Below, piece by piece: positions 17,239-25,428 of a stretch of 51,998 bases of DNA (positions are counted from its first letter, which is position 1; every line of letters starts with the position of its first letter). The DNA lies in assembly GCA_028712895.1 (NCBI GenBank), contig JAQTPL010000010.1:1-51998 (forward strand), in the 5' to 3' direction. The DNA is from a bacterium (lineage in GTDB: Bacteria; CAYTYR01; UBA6262). Made by a program: the position numbers and the translations under genes. The notes under the pieces were generated by a model, which saw nothing but the letters and a program-made list of their open reading frames with translations, was not told the DNA's origin and ran no database searches.

Positions 17239-17901
17239 ATGATTACACAGATTAAAAAGAAGATTACACAGATTATTTTATTGCTGACACTCTTATTGAT
17301 TTCTGGTTGTCAGCCGGGGCAAATACCCCAGGACCAATTATTGGTTGAGGATGCGGAAGAATGGATCAATGCCCAGGGTTATGATAAAGCCTTGGAACGC
17401 CTGCAGAAAGCTATTGCCCTTAATCCGCGGAATGTGAAAGCATATATGTTGCTGGGAGATGTTTATTATTTCCAGTCTAATGTCATCATGTTCCGTATGC
17501 AGGTATTAAACCTCGTCTTTAAATACGGCCGAAGATTGCGCTATGCTACCGCTAAGGAGCTGGATCTGGCTACGCCTACAGAAGAGCTATTGCTATCAGG
17601 GATGAATTCTTACCAGAAAGCCCTGGATTTATTAAAAAGAGGGCTGGCAGATCCAACAGTAGAAGATACATACCTTAATTACGAACTGGGCTGGGGATAT
17701 ATGGCCATGGATGATATAGCTAACGCCAAGAAATATTTTCAAGGCTCTATTAAAGGCGGTAAAGACCGCTGGGATGTTAAAAGCGCCGATAGATATATCT
17801 GGTATTTAGAGCAGAAAGCTATTGACCAAAAAAACCAGGAAATCCTGGAAAAGGCAAAAAAAGACCTGCAAGAAAAAAGGAACAAGCAGAATAAAAAATG
17901 A
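17239..17901 (+). CDS. TPR lipoprotein
   Basis: The 220-residue product has an N-terminal hydrophobic segment ending in the lipobox LLISGC, so it should be lipid-anchored. TPR-like helices follow (YDKALERLQKAIALNPRN with KAYMLLGDVYYF, then LNYELGWGYMAMDDIANAKK), and the tail is a charged Lys/Glu/Gln helix. I chose ATG 17239, one base after the permease stop. The TTG at 17218 would overlap the permease. The first codons consist of two copies of the 14-mer GATTACACAGATTA (17241 and 17262), the same word that builds intergenic hairpins nearby. The gene start may therefore have been created or remodelled by that repeat. Confidence 0.75.
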   Translation: MITQIKKKITQIILLLTLLLISGCQPGQIPQDQLLVEDAEEWINAQGYDKALERLQKAIALNPRNVKAYMLLGDVYYFQSNVIMFRMQVLNLVFKYGRRLRYATAKELDLATPTEELLLSGMNSYQKALDLLKRGLADPTVEDTYLNYELGWGYMAMDDIANAKKYFQGSIKGGKDRWDVKSADRYIWYLEQKAIDQKNQEILEKAKKDLQEKRNKQNKK

Positions 17902-18584
17902 AAAAACTGATCATTTCCATTATTTTTATAGTGACGCTGGCCAGTGCGGCTTATGCTCTTAATAAAAGTTATCTGGGCTGGGTTGTGGGGCAGGCTAAAA
18001 CCAGTGAAAAAGTGGTAGCTTTGACCTTTGATGATGGCCCGAACAAGACCTATACACCACAAGTACTGGAGGTATTAAAGAAATACAACGTTAAAGCAAC
18101 GTTTTTCATATGCGGGGCATATGCTCAATACTATCCTGAATTGGTAAAGCAGGCCTCAGCAGATGGCCACGAAATAGCAAATCATAGTTTCAGTCACCCT
18201 AATCTTTTTAAAAACAAAGCTAAACGTGGGGCGGTACTGGTTAATGAAGTAAAGCAAATGAACCAATTGATCGAAAAGCTGACCATGATCAAGCCAGCAT
18301 ATTTCCGGGCCCCGTATAACTATATGGGACCGGAGACGGTTAAGGCTATTAATAATATTGGCTTGATCTATGTGAGCTGGACTTTCAGTGTAAAAGACTG
18401 GGAAAAACCCGCCCCGGCAGTCATGGTGGATAGTTTTAATAAAAGACTGATACCGGGTTCTATTGTCTTACTACACGATGGCGGCGGGAACAGGGCTAAC
18501 ACGGTGGCGGCTTTACCCGGTATGATCGAAGCTGCCAGGAAAAAAGGATACCGGTTCGTAACCTTGGGAGAACTTTTAAAATAA
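17898..18584 (+). CDS. Polysaccharide deacetylase (NodB/CE4 family)
   Basis: This 228-residue secreted or membrane-anchored enzyme is predicted to remove N-acetyl groups from peptidoglycan or another amino sugar polymer. After a signal peptide (LIISIIFIVTLASAAYA), the NodB motifs appear in order: TFDDGP (metal Asp pair), HSFSHPNL (metal His pair), FRAPYNYMG (catalytic Arg) and LLHDGGG (catalytic His). The spacing is canonical and nothing is missing. Its ATG overlaps the lipoprotein stop as ATGA, so it is coupled to the upstream operon. It is a plausible functional companion of nagB, which handles the resulting amino sugars. Confidence 0.92.
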   Translation: MKKLIISIIFIVTLASAAYALNKSYLGWVVGQAKTSEKVVALTFDDGPNKTYTPQVLEVLKKYNVKATFFICGAYAQYYPELVKQASADGHEIANHSFSHPNLFKNKAKRGAVLVNEVKQMNQLIEKLTMIKPAYFRAPYNYMGPETVKAINNIGLIYVSWTFSVKDWEKPAPAVMVDSFNKRLIPGSIVLLHDGGGNRANTVAALPGMIEAARKKGYRFVTLGELLK

Positions 18585-18661
18585 AGGGTCAAAGTGTCAG
18601 AGCGTCAGAGTGTCAATGACCCTCTTTATTGACTCTCTTGTTTGACACTTCCTATTGACCC
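18585..18661 (+). repeat. Word-built intergenic hairpin (GTGTCA type)
   Basis: The left arm GGGTCAAAGTGTCAGAGCG continues with two more GTCA words. The right arm contains TTGACTC, TTTGACAC and TATTGACCC. The outer ends GGGTCAA/TTGACCC close the stem just before the clpB ribosome site. Confidence 0.65.
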
Positions 18662-18671
18662 GGAGTTTATC

Positions 18672-21239
18672 ATGGATATTAACAAATTTACCTATAAAAC
18701 CCAAGAGGCACTGCAGGAAGCGCAGAGAAGAACCGTGGAAGCCGGTCAGCAACAGATCGAAGTTGAGCATTTATTGGCTGCTTTAGTGTCCCAGGCAGAC
18801 GGCATAGTCCTGCTTATTCTGCAAGAAGCTGGATTAGATCCGGGAAAAATCTATCAAGAAGCAGAAAAAGTCATAAATAAACTTCCCAGGGTGTCAGGCT
18901 CAAGCCAAATTTATATTTCTCCTGCCCTGGACCGGGTGTTAGATCAAAGCCTGACCGAAGCGCAGAATTTAAAAGATGAATTTGTATCCACTGAACATAT
19001 CTTATTAAGTATCCTGGATAACCCGATTATAAAAACCAAGGGTTTGACCAGGGAAAAAGCCCTGCAAGCATTACAGCAGGTGAGAGGAGGCCAGCAAGTG
19101 ACAGACCAAAATCCAGAAGTAAAATATAAAGCTTTGGAGAAATATAGCCGTGACCTGACTGAACTGGCTAGAAAAGGAAAACTGGACCCGGTGATCGGGC
19201 GGGATGACGAAATTCGCCGGGTGATACAAGTATTATCTCGTCGCACCAAGAATAATCCCGTGCTGATCGGTGAAGCTGGGGTAGGAAAAACCGCGATCGT
19301 AGAAGGTTTGGCACAGCGCATTATCAGCGGCGACGTGCCTGATACCTTAAAAAACAAACAGTTAGTGGCGTTGGACCTGGGCGCAATGATCGCCGGGGCA
19401 AAATTCCGCGGGGAGTTCGAAGACCGCTTGAAAGCATTACTCAAGGAAGTGACTGACAGTGCCGGACAGATCATCCTGTTCATTGATGAGCTGCATACCC
19501 TGGTCGGGGCAGGCGCTGCTGAAGGCGCTATTGACGCCAGTAACATGCTGAAGCCTGCTTTAGCCCGCGGGGAACTCCGGGCTGTAGGTGCCACCACTAT
19601 TGATGAATACCGCAAACATATAGAAAAGGATGCAGCCCTGGAACGCCGGTTCCAACCGGTGTTGGCCGGCGAACCAACAGTAGAGCAGACGATAGCGATA
19701 TTACGGGGTTTGAAGGAACGCTATGAAGTACATCATGGCGTCAAAATAAAAGATGAAGCTTTGGTCGCTGCGGCTACCTTATCTTCCCGGTATATCACAG
19801 ACCGTTTTCTGCCGGATAAAGCTATAGATTTGATCGATGAAGCAGCTTCGCGCCTGCATATCGAAATAGACAGCATGCCCACTGAAATTGATGAAGAAGA
19901 ACGGAAGATCAGGCAATTGGAGATCGAGAAGCAGGCCCTGAAGAAAGAAAGCGATGAGGGTAGCAAAAAACGCCTGGCCAGCCTGGAAAAAGAGTTGGCT
20001 GACCTGAAAAATAAATCTGCTGTATTAAAGCTCCACTGGCAGAAGGAAAAAGAGCTGATCAGTAGGATCAGGCAGGCTAAAGAAAAGATCGAAAATATGA
20101 AGCTGGAAGAAAAGAAAGCAGAACGCAGCGGTGACCTGGGTAAAGCTGCGGAGATTAAGTATGGGACCTTGCCCGGTGTGCAGAAACAGCTTGATGCGGA
20201 TAATGCCAAGCTCGTAGAACTGCAAAAGAACCAGAAGATGCTTAAAGAAGAAGTGGATATGGAAGATATTGCGGAAGTAGTCAGCAAGTGGACCGGCGTA
20301 CCGGTTTCACGGATGATGGAGAGCGAACTGCAAAAGCTGGTCCATATGGAAGAGAAGATCAGGGAACGGGTGGTGGGTCAGGACGAATCTATAGCTGTTA
20401 TTGCCAATGCCGTGCGCCGGGGCCGGGCTGGCTTGCAGGATACTAATCGTCCCTTAGGTTCTTTTATTTTTCTGGGGCCTACCGGAGTAGGAAAAACAGA
20501 ATTGGCCAGGGCTTTGGCAGAGTTCCTTTTTAATGATGAAAAAGCCATGATCCGCATCGATATGAGCGAGTATATGGAAAAGCATAGTGTAGCCAGGTTG
20601 ATCGGTGCTCCCCCGGGATATATCGGCTATGAAGAAGGCGGACAATTGACGGAAACAGTACGCCGCAAGCCATATGCTGTGTTGTTGTTTGATGAGATCG
20701 AGAAAGCTCATCCTGAAGTGTTCAATATTTTCCTGCAAATACTGGAAGACGGGCGCTTGACAGACGGGCAGGGTAGGACAGTGGATTTTAAAAACACTGT
20801 CATTATTATGACCTCCAATATCGGCAGCCAGTTTATACAAGAATTAATGGGTACTAATGAGGAAGAGATGCGCAGGAGGGTCATGGATGCCTTGCGCCAG
20901 CAGTTCAAGCCTGAATTCCTGAACCGGCTGGATGAAATAATTATTTTCCATAACCTGTCCAAGCAGAATATCAAGAATATCACTGAAATACAGCTGAAGA
21001 AATTGGAACAAAAGCTCCAGGAAAAGAATATCAAGATATCCATTTCTGATAAAGCCAAGAACCTGATGATCGAACAGGGGTTTGATATGGTTTATGGGGC
21101 CAGGCCGTTAAAACGCACTATCCAGCGGTTGATCCAGGACCCGATAGCTACTAAAATATTATCCGGTGATATAAAAGAAAAGGACCATATTGATATCGAC
21201 GCCAAAGATGGCACATTGGTCTTCAAAAAGAACAAATAA
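18672..21239 (+). CDS. clpB: ATP-dependent disaggregase ClpB
   Basis: ClpB is a hexameric AAA+ machine that rescues aggregated proteins together with DnaK. The 855 residues contain the N domain with two Clp-N repeats (about 1-145), the first AAA module with GEAGVGKT at 200-207, a coiled-coil middle domain of about 410-525 that distinguishes ClpB from ClpA and ClpC, and the second AAA module with GPTGVGKT at 602-609. The arginine-rich C-terminus [12 protein letters not shown] is typical. ATG 18672 has GGAG 8 bases upstream. The longer frame from 18642 runs through the hairpin and is rejected. Confidence 0.97.
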   Translation: MDINKFTYKTQEALQEAQRRTVEAGQQQIEVEHLLAALVSQADGIVLLILQEAGLDPGKIYQEAEKVINKLPRVSGSSQIYISPALDRVLDQSLTEAQNLKDEFVSTEHILLSILDNPIIKTKGLTREKALQALQQVRGGQQVTDQNPEVKYKALEKYSRDLTELARKGKLDPVIGRDDEIRRVIQVLSRRTKNNPVLIGEAGVGKTAIVEGLAQRIISGDVPDTLKNKQLVALDLGAMIAGAKFRGEFEDRLKALLKEVTDSAGQIILFIDELHTLVGAGAAEGAIDASNMLKPALARGELRAVGATTIDEYRKHIEKDAALERRFQPVLAGEPTVEQTIAILRGLKERYEVHHGVKIKDEALVAAATLSSRYITDRFLPDKAIDLIDEAASRLHIEIDSMPTEIDEEERKIRQLEIEKQALKKESDEGSKKRLASLEKELADLKNKSAVLKLHWQKEKELISRIRQAKEKIENMKLEEKKAERSGDLGKAAEIKYGTLPGVQKQLDADNAKLVELQKNQKMLKEEVDMEDIAEVVSKWTGVPVSRMMESELQKLVHMEEKIRERVVGQDESIAVIANAVRRGRAGLQDTNRPLGSFIFLGPTGVGKTELARALAEFLFNDEKAMIRIDMSEYMEKHSVARLIGAPPGYIGYEEGGQLTETVRRKPYAVLLFDEIEKAHPEVFNIFLQILEDGRLTDGQGRTVDFKNTVIIMTSNIGSQFIQELMGTNEEEMRRRVMDALRQQFKPEFLNRLDEIIIFHNLSKQNIKNITEIQLKKLEQKLQEKNIKISISDKAKNLMIEQGFDMVYGARPLKRTIQRLIQDPIATKILSGDIKEKDHIDIDAKDGTLVFKKNK

Positions 21240-21258
21240 AATCCAAAAGGAGTCGGCT

Positions 21259-22065
21259 ATGTTGAGACCGGAAGATTTATTTGATCTCGAGGGGCATAAG
21301 CTCAAAGGGCTATTTGATAACGCCGAGTATGCCTGGGAAGGGCTTAAAGATCTTAAGAATTATATAAAAGCTAATCTTCACCCGAATGTAGCTGAAGTTA
21401 GGAAAGGAAAATCATTTATTGACCAGGATGTAGTGATTTTTGAGGGTAAGGTGTTTAGCTCGGGATTTTCTATTGATACAGCTAAATCCAGTGTTACCAT
21501 GGACGGAAAGATTCTGTCAGGCGCCACTATCATCTATGCCGGGGTAAGTTTAATGGATGATGCAATATATATTGGCCCAGGCACAATAGTGGAACCAGGT
21601 GTATTGATCAAGGGCCCGACGATCATTGGTGATTATACTGAAGTGAGACAAGGGGCATATATCAGGGGTAATGTCCTGGTTGGTGATAAATGTGTGGTCG
21701 GTCATACTACGGAAATGAAATCAGCGGTAATGTTAGGTGAAAGCAAAGCCGGCCATTTCGCTTACATCGGGGACAGCATCCTGGGTAAAGTAAATTTAGG
21801 GGCTGGTACAAAATTGGCTAACTTAAAAATAATTGAATCGACAATAGTACTTAATATAAATAATAAAAAATATGAAACAGGACTGAGAAAATTTGGGGCT
21901 ATACTGGCAGATGGGGTGGAGACAGGGTGTAACAGCGTTACTACACCAGGTACTATATTAGGTAAGAATGCTTTGCTCTATCCTAATGGCACAGCCAGGG
22001 GATATTACCCTCCCAATTCGATCATTAAAATAAAACAGTCTCAGGAAATTGAGATCAGAAAATAA
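21259..22065 (+). CDS. Left-handed beta-helix (hexapeptide) acyl/nucleotidyl-transferase-like protein
   Basis: This 268-residue protein opens with a helical LRPEDLFDLEGHKLKGLFD segment and continues with hexapeptide repeats (IYIGPGTIVEPGVLIKGPTI, VRQGAYIRGNVLVG, HFAYIGDSILGKV), the hallmark of left-handed beta-helix acyltransferases. It looks like the C-terminal half of GlmU-type UDP-sugar enzymes without a nucleotidyltransferase domain. AAGGAG precedes ATG 21259. It converges with nagB, so an amino sugar or nucleotide sugar substrate is a reasonable guess but not shown. Confidence 0.75.
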   Translation: MLRPEDLFDLEGHKLKGLFDNAEYAWEGLKDLKNYIKANLHPNVAEVRKGKSFIDQDVVIFEGKVFSSGFSIDTAKSSVTMDGKILSGATIIYAGVSLMDDAIYIGPGTIVEPGVLIKGPTIIGDYTEVRQGAYIRGNVLVGDKCVVGHTTEMKSAVMLGESKAGHFAYIGDSILGKVNLGAGTKLANLKIIESTIVLNINNKKYETGLRKFGAILADGVETGCNSVTTPGTILGKNALLYPNGTARGYYPPNSIIKIKQSQEIEIRK

Positions 22066-22083
22066 GCTAGCTTTGGATTTTTT

Positions 22084-22848
22084 TTATTTTAATTGGGCAG
22101 CAGCGGCCAGGTCAAGAACCACGGTTACTTTACCCTTATGCATTTGTATCGCTGAAGCAGTAATTTCGCTGGTTACAGGACCCTGCAGGGCTTTCGCTAC
22201 AATAGTGGTCTTTTTTTCTCCATTTGCTAACATCAATGCATGTTTTGATTCCAGGATAGTCCCGATGCCCAAAGTAACGGCAAAATGCGGCATGGTTTCT
22301 TTGCTAACTCCGGCTTTTTTATAAAAGCTTTCATAATTATCATCGATAGTTTGTTGGGCGAGTTGTTGCACCCTGGTCCGTGAAGACAATGATGAACCAG
22401 GTTCGTTGAATGCCCAATGGCCATTAGCGCCAATACCCAATACCTGCAAGTCGATCCCGCCGGCTCTTACGATCTCTTCTTCATACCAGGCACAGAATTT
22501 GTTTATATCCTTGGCTAGTCCGTCCGGGAGGTGGATATTCACTTTTTGTAGGTTTATGTGCTTAAAAAACTCTTCCTGCATAAACCTGGCAGAACTGCGG
22601 TCCTGGTCATAGGACTTAGCCAGGTCCATCCCGATACCTAAGTATTCATCTAGATTAAAGGTCTTGACCTGAGAAAAATCCAAACCTTCTTCCTTGTGCA
22701 TCCTGATCAACTCCCGATACATGCCCAGGGGTGTGCTGCCCGTGGCCAGTCCCAGTACACAATCAGGTTTTGATCTGATAAGATCAGCTATTATGCTGGC
22801 TGCTGCCAAACTCATTTCTTGGTAGTTAGTCTTAATTATTATATCCAT
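22084..22848 (-). CDS. nagB: Glucosamine-6-phosphate deaminase
   Basis: NagB converts glucosamine 6-phosphate to fructose 6-phosphate and ammonia, feeding amino sugars into glycolysis. It is the only minus-strand gene in the window. The 254 residues contain GLATGSTPLGMY (phosphate loop), FNLDEY (catalytic Asp) and GIGANGHWAFNEPGSS (His and Glu of the active site). The Asn before Gly-His is the Bacillus-type variant. Relative to E. coli there is a short insertion after the NLDEY block (DLAKSYDQDRSSARF). No allosteric C-terminal extension is present. It converges with the hexapeptide gene, with only 18 bases between stops. Confidence 0.95.
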   Translation of the reverse strand: MDIIIKTNYQEMSLAAASIIADLIRSKPDCVLGLATGSTPLGMYRELIRMHKEEGLDFSQVKTFNLDEYLGIGMDLAKSYDQDRSSARFMQEEFFKHINLQKVNIHLPDGLAKDINKFCAWYEEEIVRAGGIDLQVLGIGANGHWAFNEPGSSLSSRTRVQQLAQQTIDDNYESFYKKAGVSKETMPHFAVTLGIGTILESKHALMLANGEKKTTIVAKALQGPVTSEITASAIQMHKGKVTVVLDLAAAAQLK

Positions 22849-22896
22849 GATTTAGCCGTATTATAGCATAAGCGCAGGGGGATGCACAATAAATCA

Positions 22897-22925
22897 TTGA
22901 CTGAGGTATGAAAATATGATATATT
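22897..22925 (+). promoter_or_regulatory. Promoter upstream of tRNA-Leu(CAA)
   Basis: TTGACT at 22897-22902 and TATATT at 22920-22925 are 17 bases apart. Transcription would start about 22932 and run through the hairpin at 22939 before reaching the tRNA. Confidence 0.55.
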
Positions 22926-22938
22926 TATATAGGCTGGA

Positions 22939-22975
22939 ACCGGACTTTTTTCATTGTAAAAGCTCCGGTTTTATC
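22939..22975 (+). terminator. Terminator-like hairpin between promoter and tRNA-Leu
   Basis: AACCGGA plus CTTTT pairs with AAAAG plus TCCGGTT around a short loop, and TTTT follows. It has the form of an intrinsic terminator yet lies between a promoter and the tRNA gene. It could be an attenuator, a processing signal or a terminator for something reading from the left. Confidence 0.5.
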
Positions 22976-22986
22976 TTTGAGTGATC

Positions 22987-23069
22987 GCCGGAGTGGCGGA
23001 ATGGCATACGCGTTGGTCTCAAAAACCAATGGTCTTAGGGCCTTGTGGGTTCAAGTCCCACCTCCGGCA
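22987..23069 (+). tRNA. tRNA-Leu(CAA)
   Basis: The acceptor arms GCCGGAG and CTCCGGC pair. The anticodon stem TTGGT/ACCAA encloses CTCAAAA, giving anticodon CAA (UUG codon). The variable arm and the T arm GTGGG-TTCAAGT-CCCAC are present. The discriminator is A and CCA is not encoded. Confidence 0.95.
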
Positions 23070-23103
23070 AAAAAACCTTAAATAGTAATTCGAAGATTAA
23101 GAC

Positions 23104-23132
23104 TTGACAGGGTCTGTAAAAGTGTGTTAAAA
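23104..23132 (+). promoter_or_regulatory. Promoter for the NlpC/P60 gene
   Basis: TTGACA at 23104-23109 is followed after 17 bases by TTAAAA at 23127-23132. Transcription would start near 23139, which excludes the GTG at 23124 as start codon and supports ATG 23142 or 23163. Confidence 0.5.
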
Positions 23133-23162
23133 ACAAAGAGAATGTTTAGAAAATGGTGGGTT

Positions 23163-24179
23163 ATGGAGTACAGAGGTATACAGAAAATATTATATGTAAT
23201 TATCTGCTTGTGTTTGTTGCCGGCGGGTAATCTCTGGGCGACATTTGAGTCAAATGACGGACTAAAAAACTTCGCTGATGTCTTGACGTCACGCAGTGAT
23301 ATTTTTCGGTTAGAAAATACCGGTAATATTACGTTATTGCCGGCAAAAGAAAATCTTATACAGAATTCCTTGAACCTGGTTAATTACCGTACGCAGCACC
23401 TAATGAGCGCACCCGGCAAAGCGTACCCGATGTTATCCATGAGTGCCGGCTCCTCGATGAATATACCAGGGAAGAGCTTTTCGGTCACCGGCCAGACTAA
23501 AATAATGAAAATAAATATTTATTATAAAGTGAAGGCTGGGGATAATTTGTATTTTATAGCTAGGAAATTCCGTACTTCAGAAAAAAGGCTGATGAAATTG
23601 AATAGATTGAAAAGTGACTTGATCAGAACCGGCCAAAGGCTCGTCGTAGGTATCAGGGAGAAGGTAATAGAAATCCCATATATCGATGAAAACCTGATCA
23701 AGGCAGAAATAGCCAGCCTTAAGGAAAACTTAATATCTGAAGTGGAATCTCCTGTAGAAACATCGCAAGCAGTGGAGCAAAAAGTAGTGGAGATAGCCTT
23801 AAAATATCTTGGCTTGCCCTATAAATATGGCGGAGAGACTTTATGGGGGATCGATTGTTCTGCTTTTGTCAGGAGAATCTGGGGCTTTTTTGGTTTGGAA
23901 CTGCCACGCACCAGCGGAGAACAATTCCGGGTGGGACAAAAAACCAGTAAGAGCGATCTCAAGCCAGGAGATTTGGTTTTTTTCCATAAGCAAGGTAGAA
24001 AATCAGTAGCGCACGTAGGAATATATATAGGGGACAGTAAGTTTGTTCATGCTTCTGGAATTGACAATAAAGTTACAATCGGTGACTTAACCCAGGATTA
24101 TTACCGGCGCTGCTATAAAGGTGCCAGGCGGGTGATTAATTTTATGTTTCCTGAGTTGATGACTTCGACAGAGCGATAG
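23163..24179 (+). CDS. LysM and NlpC/P60 cell-wall hydrolase
   Basis: This secreted peptidoglycan endopeptidase has 338 residues from ATG 23163, which opens a signal peptide (ILYVIICLCLLPAGNLWA). ATG 23142 is possible. A LysM domain of about 120-165 (YYKVKAGDNLYFIARKF) binds the wall. The C-terminal NlpC/P60 domain carries the catalytic Cys in GIDCSAFVRRIWG, the His in HVGIYIG and a second polar residue in FVHASG. The family cleaves gamma-D-glutamyl-diaminopimelate bonds. It has its own promoter and is followed by a small helical protein. Confidence 0.93.
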   Translation: MEYRGIQKILYVIICLCLLPAGNLWATFESNDGLKNFADVLTSRSDIFRLENTGNITLLPAKENLIQNSLNLVNYRTQHLMSAPGKAYPMLSMSAGSSMNIPGKSFSVTGQTKIMKINIYYKVKAGDNLYFIARKFRTSEKRLMKLNRLKSDLIRTGQRLVVGIREKVIEIPYIDENLIKAEIASLKENLISEVESPVETSQAVEQKVVEIALKYLGLPYKYGGETLWGIDCSAFVRRIWGFFGLELPRTSGEQFRVGQKTSKSDLKPGDLVFFHKQGRKSVAHVGIYIGDSKFVHASGIDNKVTIGDLTQDYYRRCYKGARRVINFMFPELMTSTER

Positions 24180-24214
24180 AAGAGGAGGGGGCAATCAATC
24201 AGGAGTTTGAAAAG

Positions 24215-24514
24215 ATGCTGGACAAGGTAATAAAAAAAGCCATGGAAATAGGTAAGGTAGTCAAGGCTGATGCTATTATTGGTACGCAGATGGGCAAGCA
24301 TAAGGTAAAAGAACTGGATATGGAAAGGCAAAAGCTGGCTAAGCTCTATGCGATAGGGAAAAAAGCTTTGGTTTTGTACAAGAGAGGGAAACTGGCCCAA
24401 GCTGACTTGAAAGGTCTCTGCGAACAGGTAGTAAAAATGGATAAAGAGATCTCCAAGCAGAAGACTGCTTTCACCTCCCAGAAGAAAAAGCTTCAGAAAC
24501 TACCAATTAAATAA
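24215..24514 (+). CDS. Small helical protein, unknown function
   Basis: This 99-residue, highly charged protein has no signal or membrane segment. The helix-forming pattern MERQKLAKLYAIGKKALVLYK, continuing as a Lys-rich amphipathic stretch to the end, suggests a coiled coil. AGGAG precedes the ATG by about 10 bases. It follows the NlpC/P60 gene by 35 bases and may be co-transcribed. I do not recognise a family. Confidence 0.65.
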   Translation: MLDKVIKKAMEIGKVVKADAIIGTQMGKHKVKELDMERQKLAKLYAIGKKALVLYKRGKLAQADLKGLCEQVVKMDKEISKQKTAFTSQKKKLQKLPIK

Positions 24515-24539
24515 TTAATAGATACGTAAGTAATCCTTG

Positions 24540-24823
24540 TTAACGTGAGCCGCGGTTATGCCAAAACCAAAGGTGTTAACCGGGAGGAATAATTAGTCTG
24601 GCAAAAAAGTGTTTTTTTGCCGGGTCAATAAGAGGAAGGGGTTCAGCGAACCTAATCCTTGTTTGCTTGTAAAAACGTGTTAAGATCTTTAAGTGGAAGA
24701 GGATGACTTGAGGTTGCCAAGGACCGTGGATAAAACTCTCAAGGTATCAACCGAAAATCAGAAGGAGAAACCACCTCGTGGTGTCTCCTATGAAATGCAA
24801 ACGAAACTTGTGTAGTGCAGCGT
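24540..24823 (+). ncRNA. Structured non-coding region upstream of tRNA-Ala (candidate RNA)
   Basis: No credible gene lies here, but the region folds repeatedly. Features are TGTTAAC...GTTAACC with an inner GGTT/AACC stem (24538-24581), GGCAAAAAA/TTTTTTTGCC (24600-24621), GGTTCAGCGAACC (24640-24652), a possible pseudoknot CTTGAG/CTCAAG with interleaved GTTG/CAAC (about 24708-24751), and GGAGA-ACCAC/GTGGT-TCTCC (24764-24788). The second and third elements also occur at 4998-5052. It does not match tmRNA, SRP RNA or RNase P RNA signatures that I can recall. Confidence 0.4.
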
Positions 24824-24896
24824 GGGGGTGTAGCTCAGTTGGGAGAGCGTCTCCTTGGCGTGGAGAAGGTCAGGGGTTCAACTCCCCTCACCTCCA
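24824..24896 (+). tRNA. tRNA-Ala(GGC)
   Basis: The acceptor arms GGGGGTG and CACCTCC pair with one G-T. The anticodon stem TCTCC/GGAGA encloses TTGGCGT, giving anticodon GGC. The T arm is AGGGG-TTCAACT-CCCCT and the discriminator is A. Confidence 0.95.
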
Positions 24897-24897
24897 A

Positions 24898-24977
24898 ATA
24901 AATTTCCTCCCAGGAAATTTATGGAGCATTAGAGATTTGAATATTTGAGCAGTTGATCAAGATAAAATCTCTAATGC
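24898..24977 (+). terminator. Two strong hairpins after tRNA-Ala
   Basis: The first is a perfect 11-bp stem (24898-24908 with 24912-24922, loop CCC) starting right after the tRNA discriminator. The second is a perfect 13-bp stem (GCATTAGAGATTT at 24926-24938 with its complement at 24965-24977). Neither ends in a long T run, so they may be processing or stability elements as much as terminators. Confidence 0.55.
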
Positions 24978-25005
24978 GGTCAAATTTCATAGAAAGGTTT
25001 GAACA

Positions 25006-25425
25006 ATGGCGGTTATTACCAAAGAATTGAGTTTTTGGACCAAAGGCGAGACAGATATTATTGATATTACTACTGAGATCCAGGGAGAATTATCCGATGC
25101 CAAGCCAAAAAATGGCATCGTTGTACTTTTTATTCCAGGATCAACCGGGTCCTTGATCACTATTGAACACGAACCGGGTTTGATCTCGGATTTTAAGGCT
25201 TCCATGGAAAAATTATTTCCGCAAGGTATAGAATATGCCCACAATATGCGTTGGCATGACGGCAACGGGCATTCTCATGTCCGTGCTTCTGTGGTCGGTT
25301 CATCAATGACTATCCCATTCCAAAACAGAAAACTGCTCTTAGGCACTTGGCAGCAAATTGCCTTAGTGGATTTTGACTTACATCCGCGTTCCCGCAAAGT
25401 GATTATGCAGATTATTGGGGAGTAA
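25006..25425 (+). CDS. yjbQ: YjbQ/UPF0047 family protein
   Basis: This 139-residue protein shows the complete UPF0047 pattern: FIPGSTGSLITIEHEPGL, the conserved NMRWHDGNGHSHVRAS block with its metal-like His cluster, and LGTWQQIALVDFD. E. coli YjbQ has weak thiamine-phosphate synthase activity, and the physiological role of the family is unsettled. AAAGG lies before the ATG. The rsmD gene starts 3 bases after its stop, so the two are co-transcribed. Confidence 0.93.
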   Translation: MAVITKELSFWTKGETDIIDITTEIQGELSDAKPKNGIVVLFIPGSTGSLITIEHEPGLISDFKASMEKLFPQGIEYAHNMRWHDGNGHSHVRASVVGSSMTIPFQNRKLLLGTWQQIALVDFDLHPRSRKVIMQIIGE

Positions 25426-25428
25426 GCA

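Noticed and set aside
22049-22324. Open frame on the + strand opposite nagB
   Set aside because: It is antisense to the conserved active-site region of nagB and has no ribosome site.
24540-24823. tmRNA, SRP RNA or 6S RNA gene
   Set aside because: No tRNA-like end pair, tag frame, GGAAG tetraloop signature or single long bulged stem could be recognised. Left as an unnamed candidate RNA.
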